Assembly (NCBI RefSeq): GCF_029633865.1
Contig: NC_079222.1
Location: forward strand, 34,632,348 to 34,696,347
Direction of reading: 5' to 3'
Length of the DNA: 64,000 bases
DNA from: Lampris incognitus
Lineage: Eukaryota; Chordata; Actinopteri; Lampriformes; Lampridae
Shown: positions 36,801 to 61,739 of the stretch, piece after piece
Layout: each line of letters starts with the position of its first letter
Numbering within the stretch: the first letter of the stretch is position 1
Notes under the pieces: model-generated
Seen by the model: the letters and a program-made list of their open reading frames with translations, nothing else
The model's database searches: none
Told to the model about the DNA's origin: nothing
Position numbers and translations under genes: made by a program

Positions 36801-38312
36801 GAAAAGTAATGCCTGACTTTTTTTGGAGCTATAGGAATCCCTGCCATCTCAAGTTATTGCACAATACCAACCACTCCGTCTTGTATCAAATAATAAGTTG
36901 AGCGTTTGAGTGATGTGGTGAATGGACACTGCCGTCCAATAATTTTGCTCCATTGTTATCAGCAGTGATTTCATTGGTCATGACTGGTCGAGAACTTTTG
37001 GCGGTGTTGTATTCCAGAAAGTCTGAGTGCGAGGAGCGAACTCCAAGGAAGAGCCTGGTGTATTTAAGTGCAAGGACAAGTTTTTGAGTGGGAACATTTT
37101 GATTTCTGCATAAGAAGCCATGCCCTCAAATTAAAATACCATGCTCTCGATATTTGACAGTGTAATAATGCCATAGGTATGGTGCCAAATTGTGAAGAGT
37201 GGGAATAGTATTGCTCAATCATCAGTTGTCACCAGGGAAACTTGGTGTCAGTAGCTTAAACTGGGTTCTTAATTGCTCAGATTTTAATAATTGCAATTCA
37301 GGTTTGATTGATGGAAATGTTTAAATCTTTTATTATTAAGGAGCTATGGGCACCAGTGTTACGTGATAGGGTTTTGGGTTTGTCACTGATTATTAACATA
37401 ATTCACCATGGTTTCTTAATCGTTCACCATCAATTAAGATGTCCTGCAATTTAAAATGAGCATCAATGGAAGAAAATAATTTTGGTTGTATGTAATGAAG
37501 TTTGAGGTACTCCAGGTAATGGTTGGAATGACTGCATGGAACAGAGATTCCAAGCTCTGATTTAACCTTAATCCCGGTCGGAATGGTCCGTGGTCCCTCT
37601 TAATTTCCATACTGTGACTTGCAGGCATGAACTAATCTCTGCTTCTGTCTTACTGTGTCTGACTGTATACTAGAGGTTGCATTATAACAAATGAGTTGAC
37701 TTGTCGGCCAATAAAACCACTATTTCAAGCATTGTGAGAGCCAAGTAAGTGTGCACGTACTGGGAATATGACTTGGTGGGATGTGATGCCTATGATGGTA
37801 ACAAGGATAAAAAAAAAAAAACAATTATAAGAAGAAAGAAGCCACTGCTTCTATAAGCTCTGCAAGTGTCTGTGCATACCCAAGGTGATTTTAATATCTT
37901 GGTTGGCAAATATTTTAGTTTCGTAGTCGTCATCTAAATCAGTCATCTCAAGACTTCTGTTTATTCTCTGCTTCCAGTGTAGTTTTGCTTGGGTTGGATT
38001 TGTTTGGACATTTATGGATAGCTGTTTCAGAGGCTATTTAGAGGGATTTTTCCTGACAACAGTGCACTTGCTGACTGATGTCAGAAGGCTCTGATGTGGA
38101 TATTATGGCTACTCTGAATAATCTAACTGGATACGACACACATGACGTATGTTCCATGAATCTGCTGGGTATGGACAGAAAACTTAGGCACAGCAACATT
38201 AAAAGATGAACAGGAGAAATGACATTATTGAACTCGAAAATAAAACGGTACAGTCATAACAAAGACCAAATTTTTTATTAGATTTTATTTATATTTTTAT
38301 ATGTATATGTAT

Positions 38313-38345
<33 letters not shown>

Positions 38346-41217
38346 TTGTATATATATATATATATATATATATACAATTTTTATAGTTAAGAATATTATT
38401 AATAATTATATATTAAAGATATAAATATTATTAATATTAACATATTTATCATATACACACACATATATATATGTGTATATATATTTATTTATTGATAATA
38501 TTAATAATTATATATTAAATATAGATGAATAATATTAATTATATATATAATATTTATAATTATATTATATTTTATATTGGGAGAAGGATGCTGAATATGG
38601 AACTGTCAGGGAAGAGGAAGGCCAAAGAGGATGTTTATGGATGTGGTGAGAGAGGACATGCAGGTGGCTGGTGTGACAGAGGAAGATGCAGAGGGCAGGA
38701 AGAGATGGAAACAGATGATCCGTTTTGGAGCAGCTGGTAGTAGTAGTAGCAGTAGTAGTGAAGTCATAACAAAGACCGAAATTTGACTGACTTGTCAACC
38801 ACTAAATTTTTGTCATTGTGCAACCTCTACTGTATACCCTGCTGGTCCGCACTGCACTAACCATTTCCTCAGAGGTACACTGAGCACAATTTCTAGTTCT
38901 AGTTTATTTGATAAATTTAGTGAGTCTCAGTTTAATCTTTCTGTATTGAACTGCTGTTCTCGCTACTTATGTCTACCTATGTCTTTTTGTTAGGTGGTAC
39001 TTACATTATATGACAAGTATTTTTATGTAGTGTGATTTTCTGTAGCCTAACTCCTCTTGATATCTAACAGTAAAGCTGTTTTTTTGCTCAGTTGGCCTCA
39101 GAGATGGTATCGTAATTGGTTACTAGAAACTAACATTTACATTGACCCCTTACCCCCCATCACAGACTGACGAGGTGTTCCTGGAGGCCCAGATTCAGAA
39201 CATAACCACCTCACCGATGTTCATGGAGAAGGTCTCTTTAGAGCCCTCTATGATGTACAATGTCACAGAGCTCAACACTGTGGCATGTGGAGACCAAGGG
39301 TAAGGTGAAACGTGTCATGTCATGACACATTTTGGATTCAGAAACATTTCTTGATAATCGTTTAGCTGTTTGTATGAATCCAAAAAGGAAGTATGTGAAT
39401 AATTTTTGTTCGCTGGTTTAAAATTTTGACTTCAGGCTAGGAACTTTCATTCTAGGGAGTCTACTTTTGGGAAGATGTCCTTTCTGCAGCCCATGGACAC
39501 ACGGCAATACCTGTATTGCCTTAAACCAAAGCCAGAGTTTGCGGAGAAGGCTGGCGTCATCAAGGGTGTGACGGTGATTGGCAAACTCGACATTGTATGG
39601 AAGACCAATCTTGGAGAAAGAGGGAGGTTACAGACCAGTCAGCTACAAAGAATGGTATTTGGATAGTCTGATAATGTGATGTCTGTACTGTTGGCCAAAT
39701 CAAAGGGAATTCCATCCTGTGTTTTTCCTCCGTTTCCCCCAGGCTCCTGGATATGGGGATATCAGGCTGTCATTGGAGATAATACCTGACACTGTGAACC
39801 TTGAAGAACCCTTTGACATTATCTGTAAAATCACCAACTGCAGGTAAGATCTAACATCTAATTATGTTGCGCTATTCAGTGTTTTTTTTAACTCTTACTT
39901 GAATTGACAACTGCCAGACCAGACCCTGATCTACTACTCGTACTTTTGGCTGCTCCCGTTAGGGGTCGCCACAGCGGATCATCCATTTCCATCTTTTCCT
40001 GACCTCTGCATCTTCCTCTGTCATGCCAGCCACCTGCATGTCCTCTCTCACCACATCCATAAACCTCCTCTTTGGCCTTCTTCTTCTCCTCTTCCCTGGC
40101 AGCTCCATATTCAGCATCCTTCTCCCAATATACCCAGCATCTCTCCTCCACACATGTCCAAGCCATCTCAGTCTTGCCTCTCTTGCTTTGTCTCCAAACC
40201 GTCCAACCTGAGCTGCCCCTCTAATGTACTCGTTCCTAATCCTGCCCTTCTTCATCACTCCCAATGAAAATCTTAGCATCTTCAACTCTGCCACCTCCAG
40301 CTCCACCTCCTGTCTTTTCGTCAGTGCCACTGTCTCCAAACCATATAACATAGCTGGTCTCACAACCATCTTGTAAACCTTCCCTTTAACTCTTGCTGGT
40401 ACCCTTCTGTCACAAATCACTCCTGACACTCTTCTCCACCCACTCCACCCTGCCTGCACTCTCTTCTTCCACCGTTCTTCCACACTCTCCGTTACTTTGG
40501 ACAGTTGACCCCAAGCATTTAAACTCATACGCCTTCGTCACCTCTACTCCTTGCATCCTCACCATTCCACTGTCCTCCCTCTCGTTCACACATATGTATT
40601 CAATCTTTCTCCGACTGACTTTCATTCCTCTTCTCTCCAGTGCATACCTCCACCTCTCCAGGCTCTCCTCAACCTGCACCCTACTCTCACTAAAGATCAC
40701 AATGTCATCCGCAAACATCATAGTCCACGGATGCTATGCCAGATGGACGCAACTGCCAGACTCAGATGATAGAAGTAAAATGTGACTTTAAGCTTCTTTG
40801 TTTACTTTGTGTTGTAGCGAGAGAACCATGGACCTGGTGCTGGAGATGTGTAATACAAGATCTGTTCATTGGTGTGGTGTATCAGGGAGGCAGTTGGGAA
40901 AACTGAATCCTAGTGCTTCCCTCTCTCTGCCTCTCAAGCTTCTGACATCCGTCCAAGGTTTGCAGGTAAAATCTTTTTTTGACATTATAAAGCTATTACA
41001 TGCATCAGGGACGTTTTTGCCAGATACTAGAGTACAGTTAGAAAATGTTAACGCTTAGTGTGTGTTGGTTGATTTTTTTTTTTTTCATTCATTTTAGAGT
41101 ATTTCTGGACTAAGGCTCACAGATACATTTCTGAAGAGGACCTATGAATATGATGATATTGCACAAGTTTGTGTGGTGTGTCCATACACAAGTAACGAGA
41201 CCTTGAATAATATTTAA
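24831..41217 (+). CDS. trappc13: TRAPPC13, trafficking protein particle complex subunit 13
   Basis: Thirteen coding exons join in phase: 24,831-24,876; 25,812-25,880; 28,137-28,236; 28,447-28,531; 28,631-28,758; 28,844-28,916; 29,295-29,339; 29,885-29,902; 39,166-39,299; 39,456-39,654; 39,743-39,843; 40,818-40,965; 41,098-41,217. They give 421 aa (human is about 417). Clear matches to the remembered vertebrate protein include [51 protein letters not shown] and [20 protein letters not shown]. The protein is a subunit of the metazoan TRAPPIII complex, which works in ER-Golgi and autophagy-related traffic. The eighth exon is only 18 bp (SDLSSV) and precedes a 9.3-kb intron of retrotransposon debris. 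The last residues ([13 protein letters not shown]) differ from the mammalian end. All junctions are GT-AG. Confidence 0.95.
27665..27996 (+). mobile_element. tRNA-derived SINE (family B), 3'-truncated
   Basis: The head reads TAGCGTAGCGGTCTATTCCG and GTTTGAATCC, and the body GGGAAGCCGGGTGTGGGCAC and TAGCGTGATCCTCCCATGCG. It stops at GGCATGTGGAGTCACT, about 100 bp before the full-length end. It lies in TRAPPC13 intron 2 after an A-rich run. Confidence 0.65.
29903..31465. other. First part of TRAPPC13 intron 8, no gene or repeat recognised
   Basis: AT-rich intronic sequence with TTTATTT runs at 30,285-30,350. The frames of 70-90 codons here lack any motif. Confidence 0.5.
31470..32830 (-). mobile_element. 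LINE with restriction-like endonuclease (R2/R4/Hero-like), C-terminal part
   Basis: On the minus strand a frame reads [40 protein letters not shown] and [20 protein letters not shown]. The PD-(12 residues)-E-L-T pattern is the restriction-like endonuclease core of R2/R4-type LINEs. Downstream it ends with [12 protein letters not shown]-type and [15 protein letters not shown] text. Upstream (32,085-32,789) it continues toward the reverse transcriptase end with [20 protein letters not shown]. Several frameshifts make it inactive. It lies in TRAPPC13 intron 8, opposite to the gene. Confidence 0.65.
33000..33560 (-). mobile_element. BEL/Pao retrotransposon integrase C-terminal fragment
   Basis: The minus frame (33,552-33,280) reads [20 protein letters not shown], then [19 protein letters not shown] and [10 protein letters not shown], which is the end of a BEL/Pao integrase. 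The following text reads [16 protein letters not shown] and [11 protein letters not shown], as in the conserved domain after the integrase in this group. No LTR was recognised. It sits between two LINE pieces, so it may be a nested insertion. Confidence 0.6.
33600..33915 (-). mobile_element. R2/R4-like LINE, middle fragment
   Basis: The frame reads [40 protein letters not shown] and [19 protein letters not shown] recall this from the reverse transcriptase-to-endonuclease linker of fish R2/R4-type LINEs. It probably belongs to the same element as 31,470-32,830, split by the BEL/Pao piece. Confidence 0.5.
34030..34765 (-). mobile_element. Second copy of the R2/R4-like LINE segment
   Basis: 34,040-34,500 repeats 32,220-32,700 ([20 protein letters not shown] against [20 protein letters not shown]), and 34,520-34,760 repeats 33,610-33,850. 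The BEL/Pao piece is absent here. This copy therefore shows the arrangement before that insertion, or is a separately deleted copy. Confidence 0.55.
34825..35430. repeat. LINE/SINE 3'-end cluster
   Basis: Several retroposon ends follow one another: TTTATATAGCACTTTTCTAA at 34,843, AGAATCATGTTTATTGGCCA at 34,989, and TACTTTATTCATCCCCAAGG near 35,255. No coding part is attached. Confidence 0.4.
35430..35725 (+). repeat. Repeat of the 8,215-8,400 family
   Basis: It starts TTTTTCTTCTTCTTTCGGCT, then TTTCTCAGGGGTCACCAC and GACCGGTCCGGGATGGTC, and ends GGATGCCATCCCCAGTATTC. The copy at 8,215 is inverted and shorter. Confidence 0.5.
35840..36400 (+). mobile_element. LINE reverse transcriptase C-terminal fragment
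   Basis: The frame reads [40 protein letters not shown] and [20 protein letters not shown]. After a stop at 36,151 it continues [13 protein letters not shown] and [17 protein letters not shown]. This is a common fish LINE C-terminus, ending in a GATGATGAGATGAGATGA tail. Confidence 0.65.
36400..38290. other. TRAPPC13 intron 8, no gene or clear repeat
   Basis: Unremarkable AT-rich intronic sequence without frames above 64 codons. Confidence 0.5.
38295..38575. repeat. AT-rich simple repeat
   Basis: (TA)n, (TG)n and ATATTAATAATTATATATT-type units over 280 bp, ending where a LINE fragment begins. Confidence 0.75.
38576..38760 (+). mobile_element. LINE ORF2 C-terminal fragment with (TAG)n tail
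   Basis: [13 protein letters not shown] and the following text match the end of the copy at 22,999-23,435, including the GTAGTAGTAG tail. It is strongly 5'-truncated. Confidence 0.6.
39930..40740 (-). mobile_element. LINE reverse transcriptase fragment with FADD box
   Basis: On the minus strand [20 protein letters not shown] carries the F-A-D-D catalytic box of reverse transcriptase. It is followed by [20 protein letters not shown] and, after a frameshift near 40,430, [40 protein letters not shown] and the same C-terminus as at 22,999. The element lies in TRAPPC13 intron 11 between two exons, antisense to the gene, and is 5'-truncated. Confidence 0.75.
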
Positions 41218-41640
41218 ATATAGTTCCTCACATCTCAATTTTGAATGGACCAACTGTGGATTTCTGCCGCTGCCCTGACTTCACTCACTTTTTACATACT
41301 TAAGGTGATCATTTTTTAACATGTATTGTGTATTATTTTCTTTGAAATGAATTGTTTAATTCCTATTTATGTATATTAATATGAATTTAAGGCACTATAA
41401 TGCTTGATGCACCATGTATCTTTGCAAAATGTTTTTTTTAATGTGTTGCAAAGTCAGTATAAGTCACTGGACAACAGAATATTTTGCTTCCTGAACACTT
41501 GGGTGTATTGTATGGATTTTGGGTTGCTGATCACGAAAATCACCTTAACATTTTCCTATCACATACCGTTTTGTAGATATAACCTATTTTTGGTGATTTC
41601 CTGTCATGTTTTAAGTCCACTAGTATATGGCTCACAAAGC
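41218..41640 (+). other. Probable TRAPPC13 3' UTR, no canonical AATAAA seen
   Basis: AT-rich sequence follows the stop codon. I found no AATAAA in the first 400 bp, so the polyadenylation site is not placed. Confidence 0.35.
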
Positions 41641-43520
41641 AAGATGTTTTGGTCAGTCCACGCCTACCTGGGCATGCAGTCAGTGCAGGTGCTGTGCAAA
41701 TATTGTCTTGGGCATGCAGTCAACCTGAGAGCTTGGCTCAGAAGTACTCGGAAGTCAATGCCATTTGCAGTCCCAATGATATGGTGAGAACAGAAGGATC
41801 ACGTGACAGACTGTTACTGCTGTCTGACCAATGTATCTGGCTTCTCTACTAAAAATAAGAAATCTGTTCAATACACCAATACGCCTTCAGCCATGAGACC
41901 AGTGCCACATGATGACAGTTTGCCAGTACTGAAGCCACCAGAGACATGGAGCCTAGATGAGGCAGATGAAGATACTACAACACATGAACCAGATGTGCAA
42001 AACGACACTGATCCAGATGTTGAACCCTTTATGCCTGATTATCCTCATCTGATTACACAACCAGGAAGCTAAAGCAGAAAAACTTGTTTCAAGATTGCAA
42101 GGATGGGGTTTGCTGTCACCAGGTACAAAAAATTCTTTCGGAACCGTCAAGAACATTTGACAAATTTCTTTACACAGGTTGACAACCTCTGTTTTTGCAC
42201 TGACCTTGTCGGATTGTTCGTGGCTTTGGGTTGTGTGCATGAGCCACAACAATGGCATCTTTTTATAGATTCGTTAAAGTGAAGCCTGAAAGCTGTCCTG
42301 TTACACATTGGCAATGTCCACCCTTCAGTACCCACTGGCTATGCAGTACACATGAAAGAAACCTACAATAAGATGGAACTGTTTTTGAAACACACACAGT
42401 ACAACAAGTACGACTGGAACATCTGAGGTGGTCTAGAAGTATTGGCACTGCTACTAGGAATCCAGCTCGGATATACAAAGTACTGTTGTTTCCTTTGTGA
42501 ATGAGATAGCCTAGCTAAAGAGTCACAGTCAATTAAAAAAGAACTGGCCGCTCTGTAAGCATTTCCTTCCAGGGCAGAAAAGTGTGGCGCTTAAACCACT
42601 TGTCAATCCAACAAAGATATTTCTGCCTCCTCTTCATATAAAACTCGAATTGATGAAACATTTTGTGAAAGCAGTGAACAGAAGGTGATGGATTTTGCTA
42701 TTTGAGACGGATGTTTCCAAGAATAACCGATGCCAAGATTAAGGAAGGTATTTCTGTTGGTCCACAAATCAGACAGGTCATCAATGACAGGGAGTTAGAA
42801 GATCTGCTAGTGGGTTCAGAGAAAATAGCATGGAAGGCATTTCAGGATGTTCTTGGGAATTTTCTTGGCAACTGCAGAGCACCAAACTACACTGAGCTGC
42901 TTGACAAACATGCTTAAAGCATACAAACCCATGAAGTGCAACATCCATCCATTATCCAAGCCGCTTATCTTAATGGGGTCACGGGATGCTTGAGCCTATC
43001 CCAGCAGTCACTGGGCAGCAGGCGGGGAAACACCCTGGACAGGCCGCCAGTCCATCACAGGGCTGACACCTTCACACCTAGGGACAATTTAGTATGGCCA
43101 ATTCACCTGACCTACATGTCTTTGGACTGAGGGAGGAAACCGGAGCACCCGGAGGAAACCCACGCAGACATGGGGAGAACATGCAAACTGCACACAGGAA
43201 GACCTGGGATGATTGGATGACCCCCCCCCCCCCCAAGGCTGGACAACCCCAGGATTCGAACCCAAGACGTTCTTGCTGTGTGGCGACCGCTCTAACCACT
43301 GCGCCACCATACTGCGAAGTGCAACATGTCATTGAAAATTCATTTTCTGCATTCACACATGGTCTTCCCTGCTGATCTTGGTGCAGTCAGTGACAACCAT
43401 GGTGAAAGGTTTCACCAGGACATTGTGACCATGGAAAAGAGGTATCAGGGCAACTGGAATCTATCAATGCTGACCAACTATTGTTGGGACACTGACACGA
43501 GAGGCACCAGATGCTGAGTA
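41640..43520 (+). pseudogene. Decayed multicopy transposon-type gene, unclassified
   Basis: Broken frames in one direction read FCTDLVGLFVALGCVHEPQQ, VHPSVPTGYAVHMKETYNKM, LALLLGIQLGYTKYCCFLCE, FPRITDAKIKEGISVGPQIR, NMSLKIHFLHSH, LGAVSDNHGERFHQDI and MEKRYQGNWNLSMLTNYCWD. I recall this order (C-C-F-L-C-E-W-D-S, then G-E-R-F-H-Q-D) from a family with many copies in fish and some invertebrates, which I cannot assign to a named superfamily. Several stops and shifts and a SINE at 42,945-43,315 break it. It is dead. Confidence 0.5.
42945..43315 (-). mobile_element. tRNA-derived SINE (family A) with 12-bp target duplication
   Basis: It is inverted relative to the copies at 21.6 and 22.6 kb, with its tRNA-like head at the right (GGATTCGAACCCAAG region and CTAACCACTGCGCCACC). 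The direct repeat GAAGTGCAACAT flanks it exactly (42,933-42,944 and 43,316-43,327). This proves insertion into the older transposon gene. Confidence 0.85.
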
Positions 43521-44256
43521 CAAACGAAAATCAGCTGCAGAACATTTTAAGCTCAGTTGAACTAACACCAATGTGTCAGCATCATTATGTGATTAAACAT
43601 GTTAAATTCAGTAAACGTTATTTTAGTGTTTCTCCAAATTCCCACGTGATACAGCAAATCTGAAATTATTTTCGTGTTCAGCTCGACATTGTCTATCATG
43701 ATCTCTCATTCTTTGTTTCAGGAAGCAAAACGTTTGAAAAATGTTGTTGTCCAGTGATTTACTTCCAATCCATGCTTACCTTGTTAAACTTTCGGTCACA
43801 TTTTATTTGAAGGGGTGTGCATAAGATTGCCAGCTGTCATAACAATGACATGACACCTGTCGTGAACATGAAAGAATCTTTATGAACGTTCATGACTGTT
43901 GTCATTGAGTTTGACTTTATCGTAATGTAAAATATGTAAAATTTTATGTAAATTTTTCAGATACTAGCATGAATTAATCACCTCTTTGTCGTTTGTCCAT
44001 AAGTTGGCCTTACAAGGCAAATCATTTTGGGACGGACCCTTTTTAAGTCTGGATCAGCTAACGTATTGGGAACTTGTATTTATCGCCTCATGACTTTTTT
44101 TTTTAAAAATTTAACTCATGATTTGACTCATTTGGAATAAGCCTTATAGTGTAGGGGTTTTAGCCAAATGTAATACTGCAAATATGAAATCACTACAAAG
44201 ATTTAATTTAATATGTAATGTCCTCCACCCAACTACACCTCATCTTTTTTATTAAT
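43520..44256. other. Intergenic, no gene seen
   Basis: AT-rich sequence without coding or repeat signal that I can recognise. Confidence 0.45.
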
Positions 44257-44265
44257 TCATTCTCT

Positions 44266-44697
44266 GATTTTTTTTTTTTCTTTGCCCTTTTTCCTCCCCA
44301 ATTACCCCTCTTCTGAGCCGTCCCAGTCGCTGCCCCACCCCCTCTGCCGATCTGGGGAGGGCTGCAGACTACCACATGCCTCCTCCGATACATGTGGAGT
44401 CACCAGCCGCTTCTTTTCACCTGACAGTGAGGAGTTTCACCAGGGGGACGTAGCGTGTGGAGGATCACGCTATTCCCCCCAGTTCCTCCTCCCCCACCCC
44501 GAACAGGCGCCCCAACTGACCAGAGGAGGCGCTAAGGCAGTGACCAGGAGACATACCCACATCCGGCTTCCCACCCGCAGACACGGCGAACTGTGTCTGT
44601 AGGGACGCCCGACCAAGCCGGACGTAACACGGGGATTCGAACCGGCGATCCCCGTGTTGGTGGGCAACGGAATAGACCGCTGCAGTACCCGAACGCC
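44266..44697 (-). mobile_element. tRNA-derived SINE (family B) with 9-bp target duplication
   Basis: Full-length minus copy: A-rich end at the left, tRNA-like head (GGGATTCGAACCGGCGATCC, TAGACCGCTGCAGTACCCG) at the right. TCATTCTCT lies on both sides (44,257-44,265 and 44,698-44,706). Confidence 0.8.
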
Positions 44698-44706
44698 TCA
44701 TTCTCT

Positions 44707-45900
44707 TATTTCTGGTTATTGTCAGTTGATAGGAAGAGAGGAGGAGAGTCTCTTTGTTCCTAAAGGACCATTCACTGATCAGTCATTCAGATCCATACAG
44801 GTAAAGACTTGAAAGCCAGATTTCAGTGTGTTGTAATGTGAGATCTAATAACCGGACCTCGTCCTTTTCTGTTATACACTATTTATAAAACTCTTTTGTA
44901 ACTTAACCGTGAGAGATGGCTAATCCAGACACCGTAACGGAGAGAGAGGAATATTTGTGGTGAGAGTAGGCCAAGAAAATTCTTCCATTTCAAGACATTT
45001 ATTATCATGGTGTAGCATGTTTGATTTCAGCATATTCATTTGCTTCCATAAAGCATCTAAACATAAAAACTCGGATTTATGAGCATGCAAAAAGAACAGT
45101 TATAACATTTCCATACTAGCTAATGAACAATTAAATAGGCATAAAGGTGTAATGGCGCACACACGTTTGCTAAAGTGCAATAATAAGATGACGATTTGGG
45201 CTGCAAACATCAGCGGTATCACACAATGACACTTCCGTATTGGGAAATAGCTCACTATCTAGTGGTTAAATTGTTTCGGTCCCGCACATTCAAGGATCGG
45301 GTGTCAGCACACCACACAACATTTTCATACAAAAACAAAAACAAAGAGGATCGTACACGATGCAATATAAAACAAGGTAAACCTGATGTCCTGTTGGTTT
45401 TGTATGAGGAGAAGCAGAAACGTTTCCTGCCGACGCTTTTACAAACGCGTCCTTCACCTGCCCCCCTGGCGGCCATCGCGAGACAGAAGGGGCGCCGCTA
45501 CGTCACGAGGGCAGCATTTTCAGCACGAATATAAAACACGATCCTTTTGAAATGGAAAAAAAAAAGCTCTGAAGAAATAATTTGACTCGCATTTGTCACT
45601 ACGTTTGGATGCGTGGGTCGATGACGTCTCTTGAATTAATTTTGGATACACGTGTGTTGCTGATTTGCCCTGATGCCTAGATGTGTGTCGGATCCTATTC
45701 CCCTGGTTTAGCCGCTATTCCGTTGCCTCTTGACTCCAGAGCCCTAGTTATAGTAAAGTGCCTTCGACCCCATCTTTGTCTCTTCATTCCAGCTATGCCG
45801 GTGGTTTGAGTTTAAGAAATGGGTGTAGAGATTGTAATCACGACATATGGTTGCCCTCCTCCAGTAAAACCTGCTCCTGAAAGGAAAAGAATGAATGTTA
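44707..45900. other. Intergenic with an isolated CpG-rich promoter-like spot
   Basis: Most of the stretch shows nothing. At 45,420-45,535 the sequence turns CpG-rich, with CGCCGCTACGTCACGAGGGC (a CRE-like TACGTCA). On the minus strand it has CTCGCGATGGCCGCCAGG followed by GGGCAG and gtgaag, a possible short first exon (MAARGA). No downstream exon was found on that strand, so it may be an orphan promoter. Confidence 0.3.
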
Positions 45901-45913
45901 GTGTGTTATTTGT

Positions 45914-46396
45914 TTTATTTTTTTATTTGTTTGTTTGTTTGTTTATTTATTTGTTTATGGACCCCCCCCCCCTCTGTCTCCTCAACTGTACTTGGCCAAT
46001 TACCCCACTCTTCCGAGCAGTCCTTGTTGCTGCTCCACCCCCTCTGCCGATCCGGGGAGGGCAGTAGACTACCACATGCCTCCTCCCATACGTGTGGAGT
46101 CGCCAGCCGCTTCTTTTCACCTGACAGTGAGGAGTTTCACCAGGGGGACGTAGCGCGTGGGAGGATCACGCTATTCCCCCCAGTTGTCCCTCCTCCTCGA
46201 ACAGGCACCCCAGCCGACCAGAGGAGGTGCTAGTGCAGCGACCAGGACACATACCCACAGCCGGCTTCCTACCCGCACACACGGCCTATTGTGTCTGTAG
46301 GGACGCCAGACCAAGCCACAGCTAACACGGGGATTCGAACTAGCGATCCCCATGTTGGTAGGCAACGGAATAGACCGCCACGCTACCTGGACGCCC
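45914..46396 (-). mobile_element. tRNA-derived SINE (family B) with 10-bp target duplication
   Basis: Full-length minus copy with an extended T-rich (A-rich on its own strand) tail. TGTTATTTGT flanks it at 45,904-45,913 and 46,397-46,406. TTTATT runs in the tail are AATAAA on the SGTB strand and could serve as its polyadenylation signal. Confidence 0.8.
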
Positions 46397-46428
46397 TGTT
46401 ATTTGTATTATTAATCAAACGTTATATT

Positions 46429-46873
46429 GACGGGTGTCTGGGTGGCGTGGCGGTCTATTCAGTTGCCTACCAACACGGGGATCGCCAGTTTGAAGCCCTG
46501 TGTTACTTCCAGCTTGGTCGGGCATCCCTACAGACACAATTGGCCGTGTCTGCGGGTGGAAAGCCAGATGTGAGTATGTGTCCTGGTCACTTCACTAGCG
46601 CCCCCTCTGATTGCTTGGGGCGCCTGTTCGGAGGGGGAGGAGGTACTGGGGGTAATAGCGTGATTTTCCCACGTGCTACGTCCCCCTGGTGAAACTCCAC
46701 ACTGTCAGGTGAAAAGAAGCGGCTGGCGACTCCACATGTATGGGAGGAGACATGTGGTAGTCTACAGCCCTCCCCGGATCAGCGGAGGGGGTGGAGCAGA
46801 GACCGGGACGGCTCAGAAGAGTGGGGTAATTGGCCAAGTACAGTTGAGGAGTAAAGGGGGGCAAATTAGAAGA
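46429..46873 (+). mobile_element. tRNA-derived SINE (family B) next to the SGTB stop
   Basis: Plus copy from GGGTGTCTGGGTGGCGTGGC to GGTAATTGGCCAAGTACAGT and a short A-rich end. It lies only about 85 bp below the SGTB stop codon, so the SGTB 3' UTR probably runs through it in antisense. Confidence 0.75.
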
Positions 46874-46956
46874 AGAAAAAACTAAAACATGACATTGACA
46901 ATGAATCGTATGTCCACTGTGTTTGAAGCTGAACCTGAGGTAAAGACCTGTGTAGA

Positions 46957-61287
<14,331 letters not shown>

Positions 61288-61739
61288 TTTTCTGCAACCT
61301 GCCGGACGCTGCAAAACAAAACAAACAAAAGGAAAAGGAAAGAAAAGATTAAAAAAAAAATCAACACCGGTGACTAAATCCGTTCATGCAAAGCAGTCTC
61401 AATCTCACTGTGGTGGATAGACGTCATTTCGAGGCTTGATGGGCTGCATCATATCAGACAACAGCACCAGTCCTGGTTCTGTGGGTCTGCATGCCTCTCT
61501 GGTGTGTCTGGATCACCGGGACATACCGTGTCATAAACACCAGCACCATCTACATGTTTCCCATCTGCACACACTAGTGGCAAGAGCTGCATGTGATGCA
61601 GCCAGAATATCACACACACCCCCCCCCTCCCGCAGACAACTCATGAGGACGAAAGCTGCACCATTTCTGCTTATCCCCAACATTACCGATGCAGGATCAG
61701 CAGGATTTGCAGCTGCAGTGATTTCTCCACGTGCAAATT

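Noticed and set aside
45196-45534. 112-codon plus frame as a SHLD3 candidate
   Set aside because: It has no resemblance to the SHLD3 sequence I remember, and no composition or motif supporting a gene.
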